From NCBI GenBank assembly GCA_026391695.1, contig JAPLDP010000066.1:1-60009 (forward strand): a DNA stretch of 60,009 bases. The letters are read 5' to 3'. This DNA is from Bacteroidota bacterium (GTDB lineage: Bacteria > Bacteroidota > Bacteroidia > Bacteroidales > JAGONC01). The notes under the pieces are model-generated. The model did not search any database. It was given only the letters and a program-made list of their open reading frames with translations, and was not told where the DNA came from. The position numbers were made by a program, and so were the translations under genes. Shown here in pieces: positions 8,702-17,663 of the stretch; position 1 is the first letter of the stretch; every line of letters begins with the position of its first letter.

Positions 8702-9455
8702 GATATATGGAACAGGTGAGCCCGTAATAATCCTGCATGGTCTTTTTGGAATTTCAGATAACTGGGTGACGATAGGCAAAAGGCTTGCAGAACATTTTAC
8801 CGTATTTATTCCTGACTTCCGTAACCACGGACAATCCCCCCACAGCCCGATTTTCAACATTTTAGCATTGACAAATGATTAGCTTGAGTTCATCCAAGAC
8901 CAGCAGATAAACAATCCTTTCGTGATCGGACATTCCCTGGGAGGAAAGGTTGCCATGAATCTGGCTCTGAATACATTATGTCCACTAAAAAAATTGGTTG
9001 TTATTGATATCAGCCCGAGGTATTACAATTTGTGCCAGGAACATCTCCACATCCTCAGTGCTATGGCATCTGTGAATTTTGATAATATCAGAGCACGGTC
9101 AGATGTTGACAGTCTCTTATCACAGACAGTAACCAATGAGCGTATCAGGCTTTTTATCATGAAAAACCTTTACCGAATTAATGATAAAAGATTTGGCTGG
9201 AGGTTGAATCTGAGTGCGATAAGTGACAATATTGACCACATTGCAGCTGGTATCCAGAGCACAAATACATTTGGCAAGCCCACGTTGTTCATCAAAGGAT
9301 TATTATCAGATTATATTACGGAAAAGGATATTGGCCTTATCTTGAGATATTTCCCATCAGCGACCATAGCAACCGTTCCAAAGGCTTCCCATTGGGTGCA
9401 TGTGGATGCACCTAATGAACTGTACTCAATATTATACGATTTTCTGGGTAACTAA
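8685..9455 (+). pseudogene. Alpha/beta hydrolase (YbfF-type esterase) interrupted by one amber codon
   Basis: One reading frame runs from ATG 8685 to 9455 with a single TAG at 8880-8882. The N-terminal 65 codons hold the oxyanion region (HGLFGISDNW, PDFRNHGQSPHS). Downstream of the stop, in the same frame, come LEFIQDQQINNPFVIGHSLGGK with the nucleophile Ser, an acidic site near LLSDYI and the final His in SHWVHVDAP. A complete esterase of ~256 residues of the YbfF/lysophospholipase-like group is therefore split by one base change (for example TTG Leu to TAG). The downstream part could only be made from an internal start and would lack the lid and oxyanion segment. A sequencing error remains possible. 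Confidence 0.85.
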
Positions 9456-9490
9456 AATGAGAAGGTAAAAGTTAAAATAATATCGTATGC

Positions 9491-10417
9491 TCAATAGCGG
9501 ATCACTTCAAAACTTGATACAGCAACATCTACATCAATAATGATCTTATTGGGGTTACCTTCCAGGTTTTCAGTCTGGTAAGTGTTTTGACGAACTTTTG
9601 TAAAATCTTCGAGTGATCGTGAAGATAATACTGTAGTTCCGGAAATCTCACATCCTGATGAACGGGGTATCCTTAATAAGACAGATGAAGCGCCAGCTTC
9701 TATATCAATGTGTATTTCATTTGCCTTATTTCCCAATTTAATTTCCATAGATGATGCTCCTCCCTCAATACTGATTTGTCTGGTTTTGTAATTGCTGAGA
9801 TCCATCAGCAGGGTGGCAGCGCCAACGTCAAAATTGAAATCCCATTCCGGCAATTCATTCAATTTAATATAGACTCTATTTCCGATTTTATTGTGGCTAT
9901 GGATGACAGGCTCTCTCAGCCGGAGTTTGATTTCACGCTTTCCATTGATATCCTGGGATGTCATCTCATATTCCCCCAGATATCCACGGTTGTCAAATTC
10001 CAGAAGTTGACTGGTCTGGCCACTGATCTCGAAAGCACCGGCTGCAACATCAAGTTGCAAACCAGCCTGGAGCAGGGTTGAATCGTATGGTTCGCTAAGA
10101 ATCTGATCAGAAGTCACTGATTTATGCTTGAATATCTCTTTCCCTTCCCTGTCATGATGAAAAAACCAGAAGGGTCTGTATACCCCCCAGTCGATATAAG
10201 AAACCAGGATAACTGAAATGATAATTGTCACCAGCGACAGTGTCAATTTGATCCATGATTTTGCCGGGATGATGGATAAACCCCATAATATCAACAAGAC
10301 CGGCCATAACATAAGGAACTGTAACCAGCTGAAGTGGACCACATCCAGGTTTTTAAGTATGATCAGTATACCGATAAAGATCAATATGATGCCCCAAAAT
10401 ATTTTTTTATAGCTCAT
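9491..10417 (-). CDS. LiaF-like membrane protein (DUF5668 N-terminus, toast-rack C-terminus)
   Basis: A 308-residue protein. Residues ~1-75 carry four short hydrophobic helices (FWGIILIFIGILIIL, LMLWPVLLILWGL, LTLSLVTIIISVILVSY) of the LiaI/LiaF transmembrane type. After a spacer, the rest is a beta-solenoid-like domain with repeated hydrophobic strands (LQLDVAAGAFEISG, DFNFDVGAATLLMDL, ISIEGGASSMEIKL, IDIEAGASSVLLRI) of the kind called toast-rack. Family members sense or buffer envelope stress together with PspC-like proteins. It follows the PspC gene by 4 bases in one operon and is convergent with the hydrolase pseudogene. The signal sensed is not known. Confidence 0.82.
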   Translation of the reverse strand: MSYKKIFWGIILIFIGILIILKNLDVVHFSWLQFLMLWPVLLILWGLSIIPAKSWIKLTLSLVTIIISVILVSYIDWGVYRPFWFFHHDREGKEIFKHKSVTSDQILSEPYDSTLLQAGLQLDVAAGAFEISGQTSQLLEFDNRGYLGEYEMTSQDINGKREIKLRLREPVIHSHNKIGNRVYIKLNELPEWDFNFDVGAATLLMDLSNYKTRQISIEGGASSMEIKLGNKANEIHIDIEAGASSVLLRIPRSSGCEISGTTVLSSRSLEDFTKVRQNTYQTENLEGNPNKIIIDVDVAVSSFEVIRY

Positions 10418-10421
10418 TTCT

Positions 10422-10871
10422 TTATTTATTAGGATTGATAAATGATTTTCTCAATAAAAGAAAGCCTCCAACAATAAGAATGACTGGCCAGAGGTCATGG
10501 AAATCAACCCTGGGAATAAACTTTGCCAAAAGAAACAATACTCCAATGGTTATTAAAATGACACCCCCTGCTAAATTTCCCTTATCAGGATTCTGTTTAG
10601 GTTTATTATCCTGACCAGGAGGCGGAGTTGAGTTATAAGTTTTGTTTTCTTGTTCCATATTTGAATAGGTTTTAAATGAATCATCAGGTTTTTGTGGAAT
10701 AAATATCCAAAGGAGAATATAGAGGATCACGCCACCTCCTCCAAGAATGGCAAGGAGAATACAGATCAATCTGACGGCCAGGGGATCGGTTTTGAGGTAT
10801 TCAGCAAAGCCGCCAGCTACCCCACCGAGGACCTTATCGGTTCTACTTCTGTATAAACGTGTCTGTTCCAC
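10422..10871 (-). CDS. PspC domain-containing envelope stress protein
   Basis: A 149-residue membrane protein. The PspC domain is at the N-terminus: RLYRSRTDKVLGGVAGG, then AEYLKTDPLAVRLI and a hydrophobic helix GGGGVILYILLWIFIPQKP. A Pro/Asn-rich linker and a second DUF5668-like pair of helices (GGVILITIGVLFLLAKF, LWPVILIVGGFLLLRKSF) follow. The frame stays open further upstream into tatC, but that part is not protein-like. GTG 10871 (VEQTRLYRS) fits the family start. It is the first gene of a two-gene unit with the LiaF-like protein, suggesting a joint role at the inner membrane. Confidence 0.82.
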   Translation of the reverse strand: MEQTRLYRSRTDKVLGGVAGGFAEYLKTDPLAVRLICILLAILGGGGVILYILLWIFIPQKPDDSFKTYSNMEQENKTYNSTPPPGQDNKPKQNPDKGNLAGGVILITIGVLFLLAKFIPRVDFHDLWPVILIVGGFLLLRKSFINPNK

Positions 10872-10944
10872 CTTGAAATAGATTAAATTTTCATGCAGAT
10901 ATGACGTAAAGATAAAAAAAAGGTTACAATATTGGATATTTATA

Positions 10945-11787
10945 TCACCCCTGAAGCAAACTCCTCTTTTTATAAACCCTCTTCGACACATAAATACTGA
11001 GTTCGTAAAGGGCATAGAGGGGAATGGTTGCAATGATCTGACTAAAAACATCCGGAGGAGTAATGATTGCAGCCACAATCAGGATTAAGATAAAAGCATA
11101 TTTGCGATTTTTTTTCATAAATGCCGGTGTCATAATGCCGATTTTTGTAAGAAAATACACAATGACAGGCAATTCAAAAATAAAACCCATACCAAAAGTC
11201 AGTGTGACTACTGTAGATATATAGGATTTCAGGGATATCTGGTTAAGGACCGCTTCGCTGACCTGATAAGTCCCAAAAAAATACAATGCCCATGGAACTA
11301 AAACATAATAACTGAAAAGGATACCCACTAAAAAAAGTACAGACATGATCAAGACTGTTATGCTGGCATATTTCCGTTCGTGCATTTTTAATGCTGGTCT
11401 GATAAATCGCCAGAATTCCCATATTATGTAAGGAGTAGCGAGAATAAGACCTGTGGCTATCGAGACATACACATGCATAGTAAACTGACCTCCCATGGAG
11501 AGGTTTATGATATTCATTTCTAAATCACGGAGACACAATGTTTGTACCGATAGGAGATCGGCCAGTTTGCAGAGTAACCGATAAGTGATAAAATCTGAAT
11601 CTTTAGGTGCCAGAATGATATGGTCAAAGATGAAGGTTTTATAAATAAGAGCGACAATAGTCATAGCGACAATGACGAGGACAGACCGTACAATGTGCCA
11701 CCTGAGCTCTTCAAGGTGTTGCCAGAAAGTCATCTCCTTTTCAGGATCATTCTTCTGTCTTGCCTTTTTTTTAGTATTTTCGGACAT
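10945..11787 (-). CDS. tatC: Sec-independent protein translocase TatC
   Basis: A 280-residue polytopic inner-membrane protein, the receptor subunit of the twin-arginine translocase that recognises RR signal peptides on folded proteins. The N-terminal FWQHLEELRWHIVRSV motif is diagnostic. It is followed by six hydrophobic segments and PYIIWEFWRFIRPAL, with FELPVIVYFLTKIG and AAIITPPDVFSQIIATIPLYALYELSIYV near the end. A loop at ~45-75 is longer than in E. coli, as often in Bacteroidota. No tatA/tatB is adjacent. A -7 box and a perfect palindrome lie directly upstream. Confidence 0.95.
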   Translation of the reverse strand: MSENTKKKARQKNDPEKEMTFWQHLEELRWHIVRSVLVIVAMTIVALIYKTFIFDHIILAPKDSDFITYRLLCKLADLLSVQTLCLRDLEMNIINLSMGGQFTMHVYVSIATGLILATPYIIWEFWRFIRPALKMHERKYASITVLIMSVLFLVGILFSYYVLVPWALYFFGTYQVSEAVLNQISLKSYISTVVTLTFGMGFIFELPVIVYFLTKIGIMTPAFMKKNRKYAFILILIVAAIITPPDVFSQIIATIPLYALYELSIYVSKRVYKKRSLLQG

Positions 11788-11800
11788 AATAAGAATAAGA

Positions 11801-11808
11801 CAAAAATA
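11801..11808 (-). promoter_or_regulatory. tatC: tatC -7 box TATTTTTG
   Basis: TATTTTTG (minus strand) matches TAnnTTTG and lies 13 bases upstream of the tatC ATG. No TTG is seen at the -33 spacing; that place is occupied by the palindrome at 11812-11836. Confidence 0.4.
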
Positions 11809-11811
11809 GGA

Positions 11812-11836
11812 AAACCTTTCCTGACAGGAAAGGTTT
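11812..11836. promoter_or_regulatory. Perfect 11-bp inverted repeat upstream of tatC
   Basis: Arms aaacctttcct (11812-11822) and aggaaaggttt (11826-11836) are exact reverse complements around a 3-base loop. It sits immediately upstream of the tatC -7 box. It could be an operator, an RNA hairpin ending transcription from queA, or both; the sequence alone does not decide. Confidence 0.5.
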
Positions 11837-11860
11837 ATTTATAATTAAGAATAAAGCACA

Positions 11861-11914
11861 GCATCTGATTAATGCATCAGAATGCTGATCCATTAATCAG
11901 GATGCCTTTTTTCT
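11861..11914. terminator. Long imperfect hairpin between queA and tatC
   Basis: Outer arms gcatctgattaatg (11861-11874) and cattaatcaggatgc (11891-11905) pair with one bulge, and inner arms atcag/ctgat (11876-11880/11885-11889) extend the stem. A CTTTTTT run follows on the plus strand, although the flanking genes are both on the minus strand. A role as queA terminator would need the weaker T-rich run on the other side. Confidence 0.5.
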
Positions 11915-12027
11915 TGTTCTAGGTAAAAATGATCTGAGTTATAAGTCTCCCCCCAGCCCTCTCTCGTTTAACAAAAACAAACTTAATTTTGAATTAAATC
12001 TGTCCTAATAAGTGAGACCATCTCCGT

Positions 12028-13278
12028 TTATCCAGCTATTCCGGTTATTCTCTTGTACAGCAATGCGCTATCGCCATAACTTAGAAACCGGAAGTCTTTT
12101 TCGAGAGCATAATCATACACCATTTTCCAGTTATCTCCAATAAAAGCGGCCACAAGTAAAAGCAGGGTACTTTTAGGTTGATGAAAATTAGTCAGCATAA
12201 TGTCGGTCAATCTAAAATGATAACCGGGAGCAATAAGAAGTTGAGTCATACCGGTGAGGTACTTTAGAGAAAATGTATCGCAATAATTCAAGACTGCATG
12301 CAGCGACTCGTTTAAAGTTATTTCCGAAGCATACCACTTTTGATATGGATCCCATTGAGTTATAAAAAATTCTTTGGTATTTTCCGGTTTAGCAGTTAGT
12401 TTAACTCCAAACCCATAAAGACTTTCCAGGGCGCGGACTGTTGTTGTACCCACAGCTATAATGCTGCTATTATCATTTCGACTTAGCTTTCGGATCAGAT
12501 CAACAGGGATAGATACACATTCGCTGTGCATCACATGATTACCTATTTTTAGTGTGGTGACTGGTTTAAAGGTACCAAGGCCGACATGCAGGGTAAGAAA
12601 AGCCGTTTCAATTCCTTTAGTTTCAAGCGAATCGAAAACGGCCTTGGTGAAATGCAGACCTGCTGTCGGGGCAGCGACTGATCCCTTTTGTGTGGCATAA
12701 ATTGTCTGGTATCTTAATTTGTCCGATTCGCCAGCATCCCGTTGAATATATGGAGGTAAAGGTGTCAGACCATAAGCGTCAAGGATTTCAGAAAAGATCA
12801 TATCGGCTGGTTCCCAAAAAAATTTGACTGATGACGGATTTGATTCAGCTGATAATCGTTCGGCATTAAGAATGCATGTTCTACCTTTATGATTGAATGT
12901 GCATGATAACTGTCCTTTTTGCCATCTCTTAGAATGACCGATCAGGCATTTCCAGACTACAGGGGAGAATTGCCAGAAGGCCGATTGTATATCAGCCACT
13001 GGCTCAACGGGTTCAAGACAGAAGATTTCAATCCTGGCTCCGAAAGGCTTTTGAAAAAACAACCTGGCCTGTATAACCCTGGTATTATTAAAGATTATCA
13101 GGCTGTTGGCTGGCAGATGTCTGGCTATATTCCGGAAAATAGTGTGTGTCACTGATCCATCCTTATAAAGTAAAAGTTTCGATTCGTCTCTCTGATTTAA
13201 TGGGAACTGGCTGATTTTATCTGGCGGGAGGTTATAATCGAAATCACTAATACATATAGACCCTGGATTTCTCTTCAC
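12028..13278 (-). CDS. queA: S-adenosylmethionine:tRNA ribosyltransferase-isomerase
   Basis: A 416-residue cytosolic enzyme that transfers and rearranges the ribosyl part of SAM onto 7-aminomethyl-7-deazaguanine at tRNA position 34, giving epoxyqueuosine. Family motifs are intact: FDYNLPPDKISQFPL and RDESKLLLY at the start, NNTRVIQARLFFQK, KGSVAAPTAGLHFT, LHVGLGTFKPV, VGTTTVRALES and TNFHQPKSTLLLLVAAFIG. The length is slightly above the ~350 typical of Proteobacteria, owing to a family-usual insertion around residues 95-170. It is transcribed alone, divergently from pssA. Confidence 0.95.
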   Translation of the reverse strand: MKRNPGSICISDFDYNLPPDKISQFPLNQRDESKLLLYKDGSVTHTIFRNIARHLPANSLIIFNNTRVIQARLFFQKPFGARIEIFCLEPVEPVADIQSAFWQFSPVVWKCLIGHSKRWQKGQLSCTFNHKGRTCILNAERLSAESNPSSVKFFWEPADMIFSEILDAYGLTPLPPYIQRDAGESDKLRYQTIYATQKGSVAAPTAGLHFTKAVFDSLETKGIETAFLTLHVGLGTFKPVTTLKIGNHVMHSECVSIPVDLIRKLSRNDNSSIIAVGTTTVRALESLYGFGVKLTAKPENTKEFFITQWDPYQKWYASEITLNESLHAVLNYCDTFSLKYLTGMTQLLIAPGYHFRLTDIMLTNFHQPKSTLLLLVAAFIGDNWKMVYDYALEKDFRFLSYGDSALLYKRITGIAG

Positions 13279-13387
13279 TTATATTAAAGTTTTATCTTTA
13301 AACCGGAACTACGAAATTAATATTCAATTAAATTTTCCGGTGAAATATTTATTATTTTTAACTCAAAATAAAGGTAATTAAAAGATC

Positions 13388-14104
13388 ATGCAGATAAGAA
13401 ACCATATTCCGAATTTTATCACATGTTTGAATTTGTTTGCTGGTTGCATAGCTGTTGTTGCAGTTTTCGATCAAAAACTGACAATAGCCTCCCTTTTTAT
13501 AGGAATAGCTATCATATTTGATTTTCTAGATGGCATGGCAGCACGGATCCTTCATGCCAAATCCGATATTGGAAAACAGCTTGATTCTCTTGCTGATATA
13601 GTATCCTTTGGCGTTGCACCCGGCATGATTATTTATAAATTACTGGATACCAGCATCACCAATGCCGAGCTGATCCAATTCCCAATAGGAATTATCCCTT
13701 ATTTTTCAATATTGATCCCCATTTTTTCCGCCCTACGTCTGGCAAAATTCAATATAGACACTAGGCAAAGTGATATTTTTTACGGATTGCCGACACCGGC
13801 TAATGCAGTATTTTTAGCTTCCCTGCCATTAATCCTTGCTGCCACAAACCCAGAGCAATGGATCCATATACTGATATGTAACACTAATTTTCTTCTTATA
13901 GTAACGTTTGTATTTTCTGGCCTGCTTGTGGCCAATATCCGGCTCTTCTCTTTGAAATTCGCCAATTTCTCCTGGGACTTAAATCGACTGAGGTACGTTT
14001 TTCTTTTCCTGTCCCTGACCCTTATTATCCTATTGAAATTTATAGCTCTGCCCCTGATCATTATAATGTATATTCTGATATCTTTAATCTTCTTCAGAAG
14101 ATAG
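13388..14104 (+). CDS. pssA: CDP-diacylglycerol--serine O-phosphatidyltransferase
   Basis: A 238-residue inner-membrane enzyme making phosphatidylserine from CDP-diacylglycerol and serine, the precursor of phosphatidylethanolamine. The CDP-alcohol phosphotransferase signature is complete: DFLDGMAAR followed by GKQLDSLAD, giving the D-x2-DG-x2-AR-x8-G-x3-D-x3-D pattern, and then IVSFGVAPG. About seven hydrophobic segments are visible. PNFITCLNLFAGCIA at the N-terminus is typical of the PssA subfamily. The next gene starts about 45 bases later in the same direction. Confidence 0.93.
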   Translation: MQIRNHIPNFITCLNLFAGCIAVVAVFDQKLTIASLFIGIAIIFDFLDGMAARILHAKSDIGKQLDSLADIVSFGVAPGMIIYKLLDTSITNAELIQFPIGIIPYFSILIPIFSALRLAKFNIDTRQSDIFYGLPTPANAVFLASLPLILAATNPEQWIHILICNTNFLLIVTFVFSGLLVANIRLFSLKFANFSWDLNRLRYVFLFLSLTLIILLKFIALPLIIIMYILISLIFFRR

Positions 14105-14149
14105 ATTCATTATCTTTGCAGATTATTTAATTGATTGCAGAATTTTATA

Positions 14150-15556
14150 ATGAATAAACAGATCTATAAATGGACGCTACGAATAGTTCTGACAATCCTC
14201 TTAGTCATAGTTTTTATCCATCCCGAAATAAATTTTGGCACCAAATCATTATTTAAAGCAGAGATACTATCGATTGAAGAGGAGTCACAGTTAAACGAGT
14301 TTTTTCTGAAAGAAAAGCGTGCCCAAATGGACTCCATCATGAATATTTCTGCGGTGTCTTTTGGATTCAACGGCAGTGTTCTGCTGGCATTAAACGGTCA
14401 GATTGTTTATAGCCGTTCCTTTGGATATGCAGATTTTACATCCAGGGAATCCCTGACTGATCATTCAATGTATCAGCTTGCCTCCGTCAGTAAACAATTT
14501 ACGGCTATGGCCATCATGATCCTTAAAGAGCAAGGTAAACTGGATTATGATGATCCACTTCAACAATACTTAGCTGATTTTCCTTACAAGGATATTACGA
14601 TCAGACATTTATTAAACCATACCTCTGGCTTACCTAATTATTTATGGTTTTTTGAAAAATATTGGACAGATCAAACACAGATCCCTTATAATGATGCACT
14701 TATCAGGATTTTACAGGAACAGAACCTTCCATTAAATTTTAAACCCGGGTCACATTTTGACTATTCCAATACAGGTTATGCAGTATTGGCTTATGTTGTA
14801 GAGAAAGTATCAGGTATGCCATTTGGTGATTTCCTACAAAATACTATTTTTGAGCCACTTGGTATGTTACATACCTGTATTTATTCAAGAGCTATTCAAA
14901 AAGATTATCCTGATAGACTCAACGGTTACAAAAGAAATTACAAATCCTTCAGACCTGTTGAAGAGACTTTACTCGACGGTATCGTAGGTGATAAAGGCGT
15001 TTATTCGTCGACAGCTGACCTTTTACTGTGGGATCAGGCATTAGAAACAGATAAGCTTATATCCAGGTTCACGATGGAAGAAGCTTTTACACCGACCAGG
15101 CTTGACAATGGACGCGAAATACCTTATGGATTTGGCTTCAGACTAAAAAATGAAAATGAAAAGCGTGTTGTTTATCATCATGGCATGTGGGAAGGATTCC
15201 GCAATGTCTTTGAGAGATACATCGATGATAAATTCACCGTAATTATCTTAAACCATACGAGCTTTAATGGTATCAACCGACTGGCAGATCATTTAATTCA
15301 GGCATATCTTAATCCACCTTATAATTCATTAACGCAAGATCTGGTATTTACGACATTGCATAAAGGTGTAAAAGCTGCGGTAAAACAATTTGAAGAGAAA
15401 AAAGCCGTTGATCAATATACCAGGGTCGATCAAGTTAAATTACTTGCAGTCGTAAAATACCTGGATGACTTGAATAAACGTAGCTTATCGAAGAAAATCA
15501 TGCAACTCTATTTTTCATTATCCGGTGAAAATCAATCAAAAGCATCAGGTTCGTGA
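14150..15556 (+). CDS. Serine hydrolase of the class C beta-lactamase/DD-peptidase family
   Basis: A 468-residue exported protein with an N-terminal membrane anchor (WTLRIVLTILLVIVFIHP) and a beta-lactamase-like domain. The catalytic SxxK is Ser112-Val-Ser-Lys115 (QLASVSKQFTAMA) and the YxN is Tyr205-Ser-Asn207. The third motif is His343-His344-Gly345 in place of KTG, as in many penicillin-binding-protein-like esterases. NHTSGLPNY and FEPLGML are family landmarks. The role may be peptidoglycan trimming or an esterase activity; antibiotic resistance cannot be inferred. ATG 14150 is chosen over 14135 because it begins the basic anchor. A C-terminal tail of ~100 residues has no motif. Confidence 0.85.
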   Translation: MNKQIYKWTLRIVLTILLVIVFIHPEINFGTKSLFKAEILSIEEESQLNEFFLKEKRAQMDSIMNISAVSFGFNGSVLLALNGQIVYSRSFGYADFTSRESLTDHSMYQLASVSKQFTAMAIMILKEQGKLDYDDPLQQYLADFPYKDITIRHLLNHTSGLPNYLWFFEKYWTDQTQIPYNDALIRILQEQNLPLNFKPGSHFDYSNTGYAVLAYVVEKVSGMPFGDFLQNTIFEPLGMLHTCIYSRAIQKDYPDRLNGYKRNYKSFRPVEETLLDGIVGDKGVYSSTADLLLWDQALETDKLISRFTMEEAFTPTRLDNGREIPYGFGFRLKNENEKRVVYHHGMWEGFRNVFERYIDDKFTVIILNHTSFNGINRLADHLIQAYLNPPYNSLTQDLVFTTLHKGVKAAVKQFEEKKAVDQYTRVDQVKLLAVVKYLDDLNKRSLSKKIMQLYFSLSGENQSKASGS

Positions 15557-15587
15557 TATATTAGAAAACCTATCGGAAATATACCCG

Positions 15588-16313
15588 CTATCGTCTTAAT
15601 TCAAATTTCTCTCCCAGATATACTTTTCTAACATGTTCATCTCTGGCTAGTTCTTCTGATGTCCCTGACTTAAGAATGGAACCTTCAAAAAGAAGATAGG
15701 AGCGGTCGGTTATGGAAAGTGTTTCATGGACATTATGATCAGTAATAAGAATGCCAATATTTTTATTTTTAAGTTTGCCAACAATATTCTGAATATCTTC
15801 AACGGCGATGGGATCTACACCTGCAAAAGGTTCGTCAAGTAAAAAAAACTTAGGACTGACAGCCAGAGCACGGGCGATCTCTGTTCTTCTTCTTTCACCC
15901 CCTGAAAGTGTTATTCCCATACTTTTCCTGACATTTTGCAGGCCAAATTCATCAATAAGGGCTTCCAGTTTTTCTTTTTGCTCATATTTGCTAAGACCTG
16001 TAAATTCAAGGACCGCGCGAAGGTTATCTTCCACGCTGAGTTTCCTGAAAACTGAAGCTTCCTGTGCTAAATAACCAATACCCAGTTGTGCACGTTTGTA
16101 CATTGGCATGTTGGTGATTTCAATGTTATCCAGAAAGACCCGGCCTGAAAAAGGTTTTATTAAACCGACAATAATATAAAAGGAGGTGGTTTTCCCTGCA
16201 CCGTTTGGTCCAAGCAAACCAACGATCTCTCCTTGGTTTAATTCAATAGTGACATCGTTCACGACTGTCCTGCTTTTATATTTTTTGACTATCTTTTCCG
16301 TGCGGAGTATCAT
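15588..16313 (-). CDS. lptB: LPS export ABC transporter ATP-binding protein
   Basis: A 241-residue ATPase of the LptB2FG transporter that extracts lipopolysaccharide from the inner membrane and drives it across the envelope. Walker [11 protein letters not shown]-loop [13 protein letters not shown], signature [15 protein letters not shown], Walker [14 protein letters not shown] and the switch His in ITDHNV are all present. The [12 protein letters not shown] segment and the YLGEKFEL end are typical of LptB. It follows kdsD by 11 bases, coupling KDO precursor synthesis with LPS export. Confidence 0.94.
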   Translation of the reverse strand: MILRTEKIVKKYKSRTVVNDVTIELNQGEIVGLLGPNGAGKTTSFYIIVGLIKPFSGRVFLDNIEITNMPMYKRAQLGIGYLAQEASVFRKLSVEDNLRAVLEFTGLSKYEQKEKLEALIDEFGLQNVRKSMGITLSGGERRRTEIARALAVSPKFFLLDEPFAGVDPIAVEDIQNIVGKLKNKNIGILITDHNVHETLSITDRSYLLFEGSILKSGTSEELARDEHVRKVYLGEKFELRR

Positions 16314-16324
16314 ATAAATGATGT

Positions 16325-17296
16325 TTAAATAATGCCTTCCTTAAGAATATCATGTAAATGAATAACTCCGATATAATTACCGTTGTCGAGGACAAGCAAT
16401 TGTGTGATGCTATTTCCCCTCATCATATCGAGTGCGTCAGACACGAGTGTGTTTTTATCGATGGTTTTCGGATTCCTTGTCATTATATCCCTGGCTTTAA
16501 GCTGTTCCATACTGATTTTTTTCTGGAGCATCCTTCTTAAATCGCCATCTGTAATAATACCAGTAAGTTGTCCATTTTCAAGCACAGCTGTTGCACCGAG
16601 ACGTTTTGATGAGATTTCAATGATGATATTGGTCAGGTCTTCATCGATATCCACACTGGGAACAGCATTATGAGTAAACAGATCAGCCACCCGCAGGTAT
16701 AAACGCTTACCCAGCGATCCACCAGGATGATAACGGGCGAACTCACTAACTGTAAATCCCCTGCATTCCAAGAGACAGATGGCCAGAGCATCACCCATAA
16801 CAAGCTGAGCAGTAGTGCTGGATGTTGGTGCCAAATTATTAGGACAGGCTTCTTTTTTGACTGACGTAATGATGACATAATCAGCTTGCTGAGCAAGATA
16901 TGAACCGGCATTACCTACCAAAGCGATGATTTTATTACCAAGCAGTTTTATAAGAGGGATCAGAACCTTAATTTCAGGAGTGTGACCACTTTTCGAAACA
17001 CAAATAATTATATCGTCTTCCCTGATCATTCCAAGGTCGCCATGGATAGCATCGGCAGCATGCATGAACATTGCCTGTGTTCCGGTTGAGTTGAAGGTCG
17101 AGACGATTTTTGCAGCTATATGTGCGCTTTTACCTATTCCCGTAATGATGATTCTTCCCTGAGTATGAAGGATCAATTCAACACTTTTGATAAAATCATC
17201 GGTGATATACTGTTCAAGACCAAATACTGCTTCAGCTTCGTCCCGAATAGTCTGTATGGCTATATCTTTTATCTCATCATGTGATTTCACTGGCAT
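16325..17296 (-). CDS. kdsD: D-arabinose-5-phosphate isomerase (KpsF/GutQ family)
   Basis: A 323-residue enzyme converting ribulose 5-phosphate to arabinose 5-phosphate for KDO, the inner-core sugar of LPS. The N-terminal SIS domain has [26 protein letters not shown], a HGDLGMI motif, SKSGHTPE and [13 protein letters not shown]. Two C-terminal CBS domains follow (from [20 protein letters not shown] and from [18 protein letters not shown]). ATG 17296 ([11 protein letters not shown]) is preferred to the upstream 17341 start, whose extra 15 residues are not family-like. It is paired with lptB and divergent from recQ across about 365 bases. Confidence 0.93.
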   Translation of the reverse strand: MPVKSHDEIKDIAIQTIRDEAEAVFGLEQYITDDFIKSVELILHTQGRIIITGIGKSAHIAAKIVSTFNSTGTQAMFMHAADAIHGDLGMIREDDIIICVSKSGHTPEIKVLIPLIKLLGNKIIALVGNAGSYLAQQADYVIITSVKKEACPNNLAPTSSTTAQLVMGDALAICLLECRGFTVSEFARYHPGGSLGKRLYLRVADLFTHNAVPSVDIDEDLTNIIIEISSKRLGATAVLENGQLTGIITDGDLRRMLQKKISMEQLKARDIMTRNPKTIDKNTLVSDALDMMRGNSITQLLVLDNGNYIGVIHLHDILKEGII

Positions 17297-17663
17297 TATC
17301 CTTTTGACGGTTCGTGTAAGTAAGATTATACAAATATACAATTATATTCAGGTTCATTCTTTTCTGTTCAAACGTGATACATACGCAGGATAGTACATAA
17401 TATGATCCAAGTAAAAAACGTCATTCATTATCATGAAATCATAAAAATAAATTTTACTGTCACTTATCAATTTGATATATAATATGATATAAAATTGCGC
17501 CCGAATAATTGTTAGATATTTTTATTTAGAAAAGTCTTTTATTTTTTATATATTTGTATATAGCGATGTATTTTTTGAAGAAAAGAGAACAATATTTCAA
17601 AATGCTCGTCCGTTAAAAAAAATTTCAACTTCAGGGCTTTATCAGGTGAAAATACTTGGGGAA
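17297..17663. other. Divergent promoter region between kdsD and recQ
   Basis: About 365 AT-rich bases with no convincing gene. TATATTTG at 17549-17556 is the best recQ promoter box. No strong hairpin or repeat is obvious. Confidence 0.6.
17549..17556 (+). promoter_or_regulatory. recQ: recQ -7 box TATATTTG
   Basis: Matches TAnnTTTG about 110 bases before the recQ start. No TTG at -33, so the match rests on one box. Confidence 0.35.

Noticed and set aside
14150-15556. Antibiotic-resistance beta-lactamase
   Set aside because: The third motif is HHG rather than KTG and the architecture fits esterase/DD-peptidase relatives; resistance cannot be claimed.
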